NCBI GenBank assembly: GCA_030068075.1
Contig: CM057832.1
Coordinates: 73,747,502-73,811,501, forward strand
Source of the DNA: Paguma larvata
Lineage: Eukaryota; Chordata; Mammalia; Carnivora; Viverridae
Direction of reading: 5' to 3'
Length of the DNA stretch: 64,000 nucleotides
Shown here: piece by piece, positions 46,885-58,536 of the stretch
How positions within the stretch are numbered: the first letter of the stretch is position 1
Layout: every line of letters begins with the position of its first letter
Made by a program: the position numbers and the translations under genes
Notes under the pieces: model-generated
The model's input: the letters and a program-made list of their open reading frames with translations, nothing else
Told to the model about the DNA's origin: nothing
Database searches by the model: none

Positions 46885-47129
46885 AACCACTTTTGGACAA
46901 TCTTATGGTGCCCGCACTGTGGGTTTTTAGTTTCCACCTGGTTGCCTGACTCTATGCTCTTCTGCCGCTGCTGGGTGTCAACTGGCAGCATTCAGTGGGG
47001 AACATGAGGCCTGCAAGGCTGTCCTCAACTCACAGGCATTTGGGGGCCACTGAGGCAAAGGAGGATGCTTTCATGAGTTCTCAGCTCTACTGTCCAAATA
47101 TGCCTATTTTCCTGACTCTTCGAAGCCCG

Positions 47130-47517
47130 TGTTATGCCCAGAATTCAGGGACCCCCAAAACCACCAGGGAGCCGAGTCCGATGCAAGAACAAAGAGCCTT
47201 TATTCGAGCTAGCTCGAGCTCAATCGCCTACCGCACCGACGCAGCGGTGGGTCGAGAGAGAGGGCCCGTTCCAAAAACACAATAGTTTTAAAGGGGTCTA
47301 GGGGCAGTGGGAGGGGTGATGGTCGTCCCCCTAGCCAATTGGCTGAGGAAGGGTCAAGGGTCCTGTTCCATAGGTCACTGGACGTGGTTCTTTTGGAACC
47401 GGGAAGTTGCAGGTTTTGAGCGGGCACTGGGGACTCAGGGTGGAAGACACGAAACACAAGGAGTCAGTCCCAGTTTGCCCTTAAGCAAAATGGAATCAGT
47501 CCCGATTTGCCCTTACA
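47130..47517 (-). mobile_element. Class I-type solo LTR
   Basis: 388 bp with TG (47130) and CA (47517) on the + strand. The viral strand begins TGTAAGGGCAAATC, and AATAAAGG is near 47200. Flanks are CCCG and CCTG, a 4-bp duplication with one C/T change. A short direct repeat (GTCCCAGTTTGCCCTTA / GTCCCGATTTGCCCTTA) lies at the viral 5' end. Confidence 0.7.
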
Positions 47518-47767
47518 CCTGCTTTCAAATCCTGTAACCTAAAGGTTTTTCTATATGGGTTCCTGGTAAAACTGACCTGGGAAGTCTGGATCACTGCCCT
47601 TCCTCGTCCTTGGTGTCAGCATACTGCTGAGATTGCCCATGGCTTCGTAGGCAAACGCTAACATGGGAGTGTTTCATGACTTGGGGAGAAAGGAGGACTT
47701 CATTGTAGAAGCGTGGATTCTCTTGGACAGTCTAGCTGTAAATAGGATTTCTGTTAAGGAAGTATTC

Positions 47768-47890
47768 TGGGACACCTGGCTGGCCCGGTCCGGAGAGCAT
47801 GCAACTCTTGACATTGGGGTTGTGAGTTTGAGCCCCACATTGAATGTAGAGATTACTAAAAACAAGAACAACAACAAAAAAAAAAACAAC
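47768..47890 (+). mobile_element. CAN-SINE, short type
   Basis: Head GGGACACCTGGCTGGCCC; tail of AAC and A repeats. Confidence 0.88.
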
Positions 47891-48374
47891 CCTACTCTGC
47901 TGGAGGTAGAACTATGGTTACTTTTCAGAGAGTGACAAGGTGTGGAGAGATGAACAGATTTTCATTAGAGGTCAAGCCTTTGGCCAACATGTGTACCGAA
48001 TGTATGGCCCTTCAACTAAAACTGTTATCCCTTCAGTGAGGAATGGATTTTATTTCCTCCTGGCTTTGGAGCCCATCACTGGATTTCTGAAGGAACAATC
48101 TCCTGTTTCCCTATCTGCTGAGAAATCAAGTAAGGAAATCCGATTAATGGTGTGCTTACTTAAAACCACTAATCCAACAGTATTTGGTTTGCTGAGAAGG
48201 TATTGTTAGTAAGTGCTGAGTGGGTATGTATTTGCTTCCAGATTAAGCGTATAAGCAGGTTAAGTCTACTTTTTTCTCCCTCATGCAATTTTGGCTTCAC
48301 AAATCCTTTCAAAATACAGGTTCATGGGAAGGAGACTATTAAAAGTGTTTTCACTACTCCTAAAACGATGTGGG

Positions 48375-48545
48375 AGGGAGCAGGGAGGGACATTGCTTAT
48401 GTAATGTCATTCATTCCTCACGGCAATCTGGTGAGGTCTCAAGTTCAAATTTCCCATACATAGCGAGGAATCTGAGAAGTTCAGTAACTTGCCCAAGATT
48501 CCACACAAGAAAGGGCCAGAGCTGGAATCCTATCCTGGCAATCTT
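48375..48545 (+). repeat. MIR
   Basis: ATTCATTCCTCACGGCAATC, a degenerate core, then CAGTAACTTGCCCAAGATTC and GGGCCAGAGCTGGAATCC, a MIR 3' part. Confidence 0.65.
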
Positions 48546-48973
48546 TAACCCTCAAAAATGCGTATTTCTCTTATGCCAAGTCATCTTTATAAAAATGAAT
48601 ACAGAAATGGTGAATCTAATCAGGGCATCACCCACCAAGATTAAAAAAAAAAAAAGAGCTTCATACGTAGGAATAGTTTGTGAATGGACAGAATGGGATG
48701 TAATTATTAAAACTGAAGCGAGGGCATAGTTTGCGGATCTGGCACTGAGCCAATGTCTTTGGACATTTGTGCAACTTTCCCACTTAGGCTCCTTGGTTCC
48801 CTGAGAAACAACACCAGGGGGAAATGACGTAAGAAGAGGAGGTGGGGTTCTCCAAACATAGTGTCTGTCTTGCCTCTATGAACTTCAAGGGGCCCTGGTT
48901 GGCAGGAGAACTAATATCCTTGATCACATGTAGCTGAAATAGAGCTGTGAGTTCAAGTTCATGTGAAAAGGGC

Positions 48974-49082
48974 TTATTTTGTTTCTTATTAAGTAGTCTC
49001 TAAACCCAACATAGGTCTCCAGTTCGGCAACCCCCAAAATCAAGAGTCATGTGCTCCACGGACTAAGCCAGCCAGGCGTCCC
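48974..49082 (-). mobile_element. CAN-SINE, short type
   Basis: Ends GCCAGCCAGGCGTCCCC. A degraded + strand head (GGGGCCCTGGTTGGCAGG) lies just upstream at 48889. Confidence 0.82.
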
Positions 49083-49269
49083 CTGCATTCCAATTGTTCT
49101 ATTGTTTTTTCCTCCTGAATTATTGCGATGCTTGCATTCTCCCTCATTTTTGGTTATTTGTACACATAACTGTTTTTTTTTTTTTTGCCTTAATTTTAAG
49201 TTATTTGGAGTCAGATAATGTAGTTTATTTGCTTTCTATGATTTGGTTGCATAATCCACATAAGTTTTT

Positions 49270-49470
49270 GTTTTTCAATATTTATTTATTTTGGGAGAGA
49301 GAGAGCACTCTTGCAGGGGAAGACCAGAGAGAGAGGGAGGGAGAGAATTCCAAGCAGGCTCCCAGCTGTCTGTGCAGGTGCAGGGCTGGGTCCCACAAAC
49401 TGTGAGATCATGACCTGAACCGAAGTCAAGAGCGGGATGCCGACCGACTGAGCCACCCAGGCTCCCCCAC
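49270..49470 (-). mobile_element. CAN-SINE
   Basis: Ends CACCCAGGCTCCCC; flanks CCACATAAG / CCACATAGG. Confidence 0.92.
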
Positions 49471-49726
49471 ATAGGAAGTGTATATAAACTTTTAAATCTT
49501 GCTTATTATTACGTGTAACCATCATAGCATATTTTGGAGAGTCTTTACAAACTTACTTTTAGAGTATTAAAGAGTAGTTTTAAGCTGTAAACAAAAGTGA
49601 GACTTTTGTAAATGCTTTAGTACTGTTTATCTATTTCCAGGCAAGGAATTAGTGTTGAACTCAGAACAAATATTGAAAAGACACAACATGCCTTTTTTTG
49701 CAAAATTGATTTCCAAAAGAGTTTTA

Positions 49727-50262
49727 TTGGCTGTGGTGGGCAGAATCCTAAAGTGGCCCCTCAAGAGTTCCCACTTTAATCTCCAGGACTGCGAACAAGA
49801 TGGGTCCTCGCCTAGGATTATGCTGTGTCGTAGCCAAAGGGAGATTCTCCCCATGAGCTTGCCCTTTTAAAAGCAGAGTTTTCTCCAGCTGGTAGCAAGA
49901 GAGAGAGTCAGAAGGGTTCAAGCGGGATGGATATTGGCTTTGCAAGGGGACGGGGCACCATGCATAAGACCAGAGGGGCCTCCAGGAGCTGAGAGTGATG
50001 CCTGGTCAACAGCCAGAAAAGTAAGCGGACCTCGATCCTATAGCTTCCAGAAACTGAATACCTTGTAAGACATTTTTGTCTCCAGAGCCTCCAGGTAAGA
50101 GGCTTGTGTCTTGCTTTTGCCCTTGTGAGACCCTAAGCAGAGAACCCAGTCAAGCCCACCTAGACTTCTGGGTTATAAAACTGTGAAATAATAAATGCAT
50201 ACTATTTTAAGCTGCTATACCTGGAGTAGCTTGTTATGCAGTACTGAAAAGGAATACATTGT
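49727..50262 (+). mobile_element. MaLR/ERVL-like LTR
   Basis: Starts near GTGGTGGGCAGAATCCTAAAG and ends after ATAATAAATGCATACTATTTTAAGC, then a 'GCTTGTTATGCAGTACTG' tail, the layout of mammalian MaLR/ERVL LTRs. Subfamily not assigned. Confidence 0.6.
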
Positions 50263-50354
50263 TTATACCAAGTAATACATGAAATCGTCCACATCACTAC
50301 AGGTACAGTGGACAGAACTCTGGAACTGTGTAATTAAAAGTCTTTGCTAAAACA

Positions 50355-50560
50355 GGAGCACTTGGGTGGCTCAGTTGGTTAAGTGTCCAACTTCGGCTCA
50401 GGTCATGATCTTGCAGTTTGTGAGTCTGAGCCCTGCGACAGATTCTGTGCTGACAGCTCAGAGCTTGGCGCTTGCTTCGGATTCTTTGTCTCCCTCTCTG
50501 TGCCCCTTGCCTGCTCTTTCTCTTTCTCTCTCTCAAAAGTAAATAAACATTAAAAAAAAG
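50355..50560 (+). mobile_element. CAN-SINE
   Basis: Long target repeat AAAAGTCTTTGCTAAAACA on both sides. Confidence 0.94.
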
Positions 50561-51039
50561 TCTTTGCTAAAACATTATTATTCATTAAATTTGTTTTTCT
50601 TTGATTGCTGGTGGAGATGAGCAAACAAGTAATTATTTTGTTGCCTTCTGATAGCATTCGAGTTGGAGAACTAATAGAAAAAAGACAGGAATTTCTGGAT
50701 GAGAGATTTGATAGCGAGAGAAAGAAATCACAGAGGGAAAGATTCTACCTAAAAAAGAATGGTTGTGTTGAAACTGGCTCGTCCTGGCTCATGAAAGCCA
50801 GTTGTTCATTGTTTAAGAATCTTCTGAGTTCGTTGTTAGACACGGCTGTCATTAAAATTAAGTTATAAAACTTTCAGTGAAAGAAGTCATATTAAAAACA
50901 CAGGTAACAAATACCCTAAACTCATCACTTCCTAATCATTTTCCATTTTACTGTTAGCTATGCTCTTGAGGTTATTTTTGTCTCTCATGCATCTGTACGG
51001 TAGAAATAATGATTTGCCTCTTCGCATTTCTTCCCGGCT
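50561..51039. other. RFK-PCSK5 interval, nothing recognised
   Basis: An 87-codon frame at 50605-50868 is lysine/glutamate-rich at the centre but lacks any family motif. Confidence 0.45.
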
Positions 51040-51400
51040 CCACCTCAAGTGGCGTCACATTTGAAGCTTGAAATTGGCAATGAGGGGTACATTTACACCG
51101 CGGAAACTGGCAAATGCTTTTTCCGAACCAAATGAGGCAGTTCTTTTGAGACTTGAATCGAGGTAAGGTAGGGCCTGTTTCTTATTGGACATGGACCCAA
51201 GAGAATGCAGTCTGGCACTTTGAGGGGAGGCCTCTGTTGAGAAGGGAGCCGACACAGCAAAAGGCAGAGGCAAGTGATGATTAACCAGTACCCGAGGCCA
51301 TGGTGTGAGCGCCATTTCCAGCAGCACCTGCTCCCACCCTAGACTTTCTGATTAAATGAGCCAATAAATTCCTTTTGTACTTAACCGAGTTTGGGTCGAC
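51040..51400 (+). repeat. Possible old LTR end
   Basis: Ends with GAGCCAATAAATTCCTTTTG and a 'TTAACCGAGTTTGGGT' tail, a polyadenylation/U5 layout seen in old class I LTRs. The 5' boundary is unclear. Confidence 0.35.
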
Positions 51401-52452
51401 CTTTCTTTAATTTTTAAAGGAAAGCACCCTAAAGGATACAGCAAGATGGAGATCAGGACCAGACTCCCCGTCCTACCCACAGAAGAGGCTTTCCTGAGAG
51501 CAGTAACTTAGAGAGATGGTCGTCTTCCCAACCTCAATCTTGTTCTGCCCTTGCATTATAATTCTCTGCTTTGCAAAAACAGGTTTGCTTCATGGAATCA
51601 TTTAATTAGCCTTATTTCGTTTCCCTTGGCAGCCGGGATCAGCTCTTATCAATGAACACTTTTGTTAGATTGGGAGACATTCTTACCGGGTTATCAGCTC
51701 TGCCTCCGCTCTCGCCTCTTCCTTGATGACGGGAACCTTTTATTGTGGATGGCCAGGCCCCAGAAGAGGAATCATGATTTTTCCAAACCCACCAAGGTAA
51801 TCAGTCTCATTACTCTTTACCAGATATTTGCTTTCAAGCCTTCCTTACAGCTAAGTGTGGCCACGGGACCTAGTTCTGGCATATACTCTTAGCTCAGAAG
51901 GCAGCTGCTATTAGATTTTATACCTGTAATCACTCAACAGATATGTGCCTTTGTCCCCTGGATGTATTAGTCACTAAGGCAATAGAAGTAAACAGAACAG
52001 ACGTCATCCCTCTTATCTTTCTTCATCTTTATGACTTGTTTTTCTTTCTTTTTCCTTTTTTTGGCCTATGTTGAGAACAATGCAAGGTGGGTGAGGTGGC
52101 TTTAAGTGTGAAGCCCCAAATACGGCCTTAAATTTTGGTCACATTTATTCCTTATCAGATGTTGTTGATATGTAGTGATCAGTTAGATTCAAAGTCTGTG
52201 CCAGCCACGCATTGACAGAATTCTTATATTTCTCTTTGAAACACAATCTGTTTACACTTCCTACATTTTAGTATGGAATGCAGACTACTATTTATTTCAG
52301 TTGATGACATCTAAGCTTGGGTAGGACACGGTACAGTTTCTTTTTTCATGAGCTCTGAAGCAGACCTTCTTAACTCTGAACAGATCTTGAAAGGTCTATT
52401 CCAATGTCAAATGTATGTAGTAAGGACATAAGTCTTTATCTTCAGGGTTATC
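51401..52452. other. RFK-PCSK5 interval, nothing firm
   Basis: An L2-like trace at about 51925-52015; otherwise featureless. Confidence 0.45.
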
Positions 52453-52468
52453 TTTTTAAATTTATTTA

Positions 52469-52500
<32 letters not shown>

Positions 52501-52672
52501 ATCTGAATGTGAGCCGGGGAAGGACAGAGAGAGAGGGAGAGAGAATCCCAAGCAGGCTCTGTGGTTTCAGCACAGAGCTCAACGTGGGGCTCGATCTCAT
52601 GTACCATGAGATCATAACCTGAGCCAAAATCAAGAATTGGACGCTTAACCAACTGAGCCACCCAGGTGCACC
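52453..52672 (-). mobile_element. CAN-SINE with (GA)n
   Basis: GA-run at about 52473-52500; flanks TATCTTCAGGGTT / TATCTTCAGTTTT. Confidence 0.92.
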
Positions 52673-52696
52673 ATATCTTCAGTTTTAATGTGTTGA

Positions 52697-52708
52697 CTTA
52701 TATATATA

Positions 52709-52773
<65 letters not shown>

Positions 52774-52793
52774 GTGTATATATATATATATAA
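52697..52793. repeat. Compound (TA)n/(TG)n microsatellite
   Basis: Alternating TATA and TGTG tracts, nearly pure purine-pyrimidine alternation over about 95 bp. Confidence 0.97.
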
Positions 52794-53009
52794 TGTTCAC
52801 AATTACCTAAAATAATTTCTTGCATCCGTGACCCTCAACGCTTTGCCTCTAGGTGGCATAATATGCCTGAATTGCAGGCCCTCATTCATGCTTCACTGGC
52901 GTCACCTTCTGGTGATTCACTGTTACTGCAAATTCCATTCCGGTAAAACTGATCTCCAAATGAGAGCTCCAGGGATTAGGGACTGAGGCTAGGTTCATTC
53001 TTCAGGTGG

Positions 53010-53225
53010 GAGCAGAGTGGTCGAGCAGAAAGAATATGGTCTAGAAAGTCTTAGATTCAAATCCCAGGTGGACCACTCACAAACACTCCGACAGCACCTT
53101 GAGTATCCATTTGTAAAGAGGAATCATATTACTGTTCTGCAGCATTGTGTCGTAAGGATTAAAGAAAATCATAGGAGAAAAGGGCCTATGACCATGCCTG
53201 GCACATAGAAGGCATAGAAAGTCGT
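53010..53225 (-). repeat. MIR
   Basis: TTAGATTCAAATCCCAGGTGG and ATGCCTGGCACATAGAAGG are the two ends of a MIR in antisense. Confidence 0.65.
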
Positions 53226-54459
53226 GGTGTTATTGTTATGATTTATGGTTTTCTCCCCAATTAGATCTCAAGTTCCTTAAGACTCAAGATCTCATTGGTT
53301 TCACTTGCTGGGGTTTCCCCAGTATCCAGAACAGTTTTGAATGTCAGAGTCGATGTGCGTGATGGGCGTCCCTGAATGCAACAGGCTGGCGGATCTAAGC
53401 TCTAGTGGATTGCTGATAGACGGATAGAAGGAACATTGGGAGAAAAAAAAAAGACCGAAGTTCAGCAAAATTCAGGAGGAAGTAGGAAGGGTCCAGATGA
53501 GAGAGACTGGGGGCCTAATTGAGTCAGTGAGGGTGGGGTTGGCAGACAGATTGGACTGATCTTTGGGAAGAAGCTTCATAACTGCTTCTTTGGACTAGCT
53601 TTGGTCATTGGAGGTAGAAAGATAAAAAGGAGAAAAAGAAGCACTCTTAAGAACAGCACTGTTTGGTGTCTCTTACCTGGTAAAGCCTATTACCAGTCAC
53701 ACAATAAGTGATCAGAAGTAGGCGGGTCATAAGCCAGTCCCCATAGCATTGTCTGGTCTTGATTTAATTTTGTTTCCAGGTTTCAGAATTACTTTCTGTG
53801 AACGGGAACTTTCCAAGCCCTTGCTCAGCCTCTTGGTGCATTTCCAGTCTATAAGGATCCTCTTAATATTTCCAAGTTATTTGCAAACAGAAAACCAAAA
53901 AGGGACTTTGTTTTCCAACCACATATTTATCTATTTAGACAGTTGTTAGTGTAATATTCAAAAGAAGTCTGAGGATAATGTGGCATGATCGAGAACAAAG
54001 GAAAGCAGTCAAACTGTACCCACGCACGGCACAAGCCTTTTTTTTTCGGGCTCACATAAGATAACAACACAATTTTTCTTAGCATTCAGGGTTATTTCAA
54101 CCTCATTTAATCTTTAACTGTGTATCGTAAACACAGATTTTTCTTGGAACACGATTTCCAGGCTACACAAAGACATGTCCAACTCATTCTGTCAGGGCTT
54201 TAAAATTATCAGGGAAGATAAAAAACGCAGAATAAACAGAATTACTTGTTTGCATGGGCTACTCTGTGTAATTGCACAGCAAAGGGATAACAAATTGATA
54301 ATGATGGCTCTCTTTCATCTATTTTTAATTTCTAAGAATCGCTAAGGGAACCAACAGAACTTCAAATAAATCTTGAAGAGATGATTTTAAATGATCAAAC
54401 ATGGCAGAAGCATGTCGTGTGTGCATTATATGGTTGGTCTCTTAAAAATATGTTTTTAA
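53226..54459. other. RFK-PCSK5 interval, nothing recognised
   Basis: AT-rich, free of SINEs, no frame of note. Confidence 0.5.
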
Positions 54460-54755
54460 GCCGAGGTCGGCAAACTGCAGTCAGGTGGCCATTCCTTGTT
54501 CTTGTAATGCCTTGAGCTAAGAATGGTTTTAACATTTTTAAGTGATGGAAGAAAAGAAAAATCAAAAGAAGAATAAAATCTCATGTTATGTGAAAATTAC
54601 CTTAAGTTTCCGCGTCCGTGAATAAAGTTTAACTGGAACACAGCCCACCCATTTGATTCACATGGCAGAGTTGATCGTTGTGCAAAGCCTAAAGTGTTTA
54701 CTATCTGGCCCTTTCCAGAGAAAGTTTGCCAACCCTTGTTTTAAGAGCATTCCCC
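54460..54755 (-). mobile_element. hAT-Charlie-type DNA transposon
   Basis: Inverted ends GAGGTCGGCAAACTGC and (complement) GGGTTGGCAAACTTTCTCTG enclose CTATCTGGCCCTTTCC and AATAAAGTTTAACTGGAACA blocks. Strand is set by the conventional consensus orientation. Confidence 0.7.
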
Positions 54756-55085
54756 TAAAGAAACACTGAGGCCTTCAGTACACTGAAGACTTCCTCACAG
54801 ATATTTCCTGTATCAGGGATATGTTATGTTAAAAGACAAGACAAATGCATGAATTTAGTGAAGGTGATATAGTTGCCACATCATAAAATAATATACATAC
54901 TTTTACTATATTTAGGTTGCTTCTTATTTTATTTCAGTCTAGCATAGTTATTAAGAATATGCATTTTTAGGGTCATTCTTTTTTCCTGGAATCTTGAGTA
55001 GCTTTCTGTGACCTTGGGCTATTTACGAAACCTCTCAGAAAGTCTTAGGTTTCCTATAAAAACAGAGCAATAATGGTACCAACCT

Positions 55086-55311
55086 GGGGCACCTGGGTGG
55101 CTCAGTCAGCTGAGCGTCTGACTTCAGCTCAGGTCATGATCTCACTGTTCGTGAGTTCGAGCCCCCTGTCGGGCTCTGTGCTGACAGCTCAGAGCCTGGA
55201 GCCTGCTTTGGATTCTGCATCTCCTTCTCTTTCTGCTCCTCCCCACCTCACACTCTGTCTCTCTTTCTCTCTCTCTCAATCTCTCTCTCTCAAAAATAAA
55301 CATTAAAAAAA
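55086..55311 (+). mobile_element. CAN-SINE
   Basis: Target repeat AATAATGGTAC(C/T)AACCT; one of the least diverged copies here. Confidence 0.95.
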
Positions 55312-55319
55312 AATAATGG

Positions 55320-56309
55320 TACTAACCTCATGAAGTCATGGTATTAAGTGGGGTGATTTTTTTTTTCTGAAAGGCATTATTTAGATCAGTACCTATTACA
55401 TAGTAGGTGTGAAATAATTTTTTTTTTCTGAGTAGCATTTTCATCTGAAAAGGTCATTTTCTTTGATCTCCTCCGAGTATTGCCTGTAATTTCTGCTTTG
55501 ACACGGAAATCTGCAAAACCCGGCTTACATAATGTCACACAGTAAGAGCCCCTCTCTCTGGATTGCTGTTTGTAGAAAACTGTACCTGGTGCCAATCCGA
55601 GGGTGTACTTCACAGGAGACTGGACCAAGGGAAGCCTAGGATGTCTAAAAACAGATCACTGAGGTAGAGAGTGTTGGAAGGCTGGTGGGCAGCTGGGCTG
55701 TTAGGGTGGTGAGCAGGACGTTGGGATTTTCCCATGTTAGAATCCATTCCAAATCTTTCTATGGGGGAGGAGTCGGGTGATAAAAGGCATGAGGTGGAGA
55801 ACCTTCTTTAGCTGGCCCTTACAGAGCCAACCTCTGCCTAAAGATAGCTAACAGGGGAGAAAAATCCCCAAAGAAAAACAAAAAACTTTCATCTCCCTTT
55901 CCCCCCAAAATCATTTACAGAAATATCAGAATTCCAGAAGGCAGCAAACATCTCCACAATATAGCTAAGAAACAGAATTCCTATAGGCCCGCCACTCTTT
56001 TTTTTTTTTTTAAATCTCAGGAAACAGTTTGTACAAATCTTGCTTTTTTTTTTTTTTCCACTTCTGTGTTTTGACATATTATTTGGAGGAAAATCCCTCT
56101 GAATTTTATCCTTGTTCCTCAGTTACGGTCGATTGGGTTTAGTCACCCCAAAGAAGAACACATTATTTCAGCATTCTTACCAACTCTAGCTGGACTCAGG
56201 GTTAAGAGGACAAATACAAACACCCACACATCAGCCTGGTGTGTGGGGCTAAAACCCCAAAACTGGAATGCGTGTGACAGAATGGGGCGGGGTGGGGGTG
56301 GGGCTCTGT
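55320..56309 (-). other. PCSK5: Probable PCSK5 (B isoform) 3' untranslated region
   Basis: Sequence directly after the PCSK5 stop, with no repeat I recognise except T-runs near 55993-56011 and 56044-56057. No AATAAA or ATTAAA in sense orientation was seen within the first kilobase; a candidate lies farther on, near 54925. The 3' end is therefore not defined. Confidence 0.4.
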
Positions 56310-56713
56310 CTAGTGGAAGGAGTAACTTTCATCGTCATATTCCAGCTCGTCCTCATCATCATCCAGCAGCCCGTACTTAAATTTCCGGTAGATGGTGCCA
56401 TCTTGGCCCATGTAGACGATGTCATCCTCCTCCTCCTCATCATAGTCCTGGTCCCTGTACTCAATCACCTGATCCTCTTCAAAGCTGGTGCTTTCAAGAT
56501 GGCTGCTCTTATAGGAAACATAGGACTTGCTAGGGTTGGCCAGCTTCTCGTAGCCGGCCTTTGCTACTGGCTGGGCTCGGCCGCGTGATTTCCTCCAGAC
56601 AATCACAGCTGCCACAAGCAGAAGCACCAGCATAATGGAGGAAGTGATGAACAGAGCCGTCTTGGTACGCTCACCTGACGGCCCGATTTCACTTGCTTGA
56701 AGGATACACTCCT
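56310..56713 (-). CDS. PCSK5: PCSK5 terminal exon: transmembrane helix and acidic cytosolic tail
   Basis: 404 nt from the acceptor TTCTTCCAACAG to the TAG at 56312-56310; 134 aa. It starts EECILQASEIG, then a 22-residue helix from about residue 20 (TALFITSSIMLVLLL..), a basic stop-transfer (WRKSRGR), and a tail with two acidic clusters: DYDEEEEDDIVYMG and LLDDDEDELEYDDE. In the family these clusters direct TGN localisation and retrieval. The frame reads open into the intron upstream, but the Cys-exon junction and acceptor define the true start. Confidence 0.96.
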
Positions 56714-58487
56714 CTGTTGGAAGAAGACCCCAAAGGAGAGGAGAGAGGAGAGAGGGGAAGGATGGGAGAGAAGAAATGGAATGAGGAAAATTAGTTTCTG
56801 AGGTAAAAAGCTTTGCTTTGTCTTTGAAATCGAAAATGGCAGAATCACAATCTCTGATTTTCCTAGAGGGCATACTGCCATATAGAATTGCACCATGTAC
56901 CCTCTGAGGGTCCCAGTCTGCGTCTGATGATACCAATGAACCCTTCTAGGATGAAGGTTAGTTTAAGAACTGAAGAGTCCCCTCATCCTCATACCTCATG
57001 TGTCAGTTGCCAAGTATCCAACTGTAACAATCGATTGTTTTATTTCCCTCTTAAGCAAAATATTTCATCTTGGGCCATGGTTCAGTCACTGCTAAATGCT
57101 CTTATTTTTTGTTTCAACTCTGACTTTCTCTAAGACTGATTCCTGTCCCCAGATACCCTTCAATCTGGTCCAACATTCAAAGGTAGAGATGATTACTTAT
57201 AAAACCATTGACTTCTTTTTTTTAAGTAGGTTCTATGCCCAGTGTGAGCCTTGGACTCATGATCTTGAGATCAAGAGTCACTCGCTCTACTGACTGAGTC
57301 CCTATTCTTTAACCTGCCAAATGGGAGAGTGAAAGAGAGTATGAAAACCAGGGACAAAACTAGCAGGCTCTGTTGGATGTACAAGTTGACATACATGGTA
57401 AGTTTTCCACAAATGGTTTTTGAATCACCTGGGTCTGCCCCCAGGATTCTTTTATCAGATTCAAGATACATTATATATCCTAGCTTAATGGATATATTTT
57501 TGCTGCTACTGATTTTAGGGGCAATTACTTTTGCTTATTAAATACTAGCCAATTAGGTCTGATTCATCACCACTGTGTATTTCCCATCTCTTTGTGCTAG
57601 TGATAAACAAATTTCCTATTTTATTCAAATTTTCATCCCCATGAGATTTTTGCCCATCAAGCAGAGTTTCCTCTTCTAAAATAATAGCACTATTGTAATT
57701 GTTTTTGTCATTAATAATACCAGCGCAGGATTTTTCTCTGGAGGAAATATTAAAGCACCACAGGGCTGGATATCTATCTGTGTGTGGTACTTGGAGATAA
57801 GGACTGCCCAAAGCAGGAGAATCAAGATAGTTTCAATTACTGGGGCGCCATATGCAATCATGTCTTCTTACTGTTCTCTAGGCTTAGGTCTGCAGAGCTA
57901 GGGTCAGCCGCTGTGATCTGGTGTCTTTGAAGGAGCAGAGAGTCTCAGAAAGAAATGAGCAGGTAATCAAAAGTATACAGACTGATCAGGTTTGTCGCAC
58001 CCACTTGTGGATCACCAAGTGCCACAGAAGTCCCAGGAGAGCTGACTAAATGGTTCTCAGTCAGAACAGGCTTGGAGAAACTCTGCACCCAACATGTACA
58101 CACCTCTGGTTTCATTTAAAGCCATCGATGTAATAACGGTTATTTTTCTTAACTGACATAGCATGGGTCTTAGGCAATCAGACCCTGACGGTGGATATGT
58201 ATGAGGAGCTGGGAAATCAACTCTTTGTGGGGGGTAGGAAAGCTAAAAGAAGGGAACAATTAGTTTTTAGAAACGTGTTTAGAATTGGACTGCAAAGGCT
58301 AATAAAAAATAAAAAAGAAAAAAAACCTGCTAGTAGCAGTTATGGGTCTGGGATTTACTTCACGTAAACTTGGACAGACTCAGATAAATATGATGTCTCT
58401 TTGTTAGACAATGATACATCTGAACCCCAAGGAAATGATTTGCTTCTGGACTAAAGAATATATTTTAAGGATATATATACATACGTA

Positions 58488-58536
<49 letters not shown>

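Noticed and set aside
56310..56936. 208-codon frame as a single-exon gene
   Set aside because: Only 56310-56713 is coding; the part above 56713 is intron, shown by the acceptor and by the in-frame join to the Cys-rich exon at 59604-59790.
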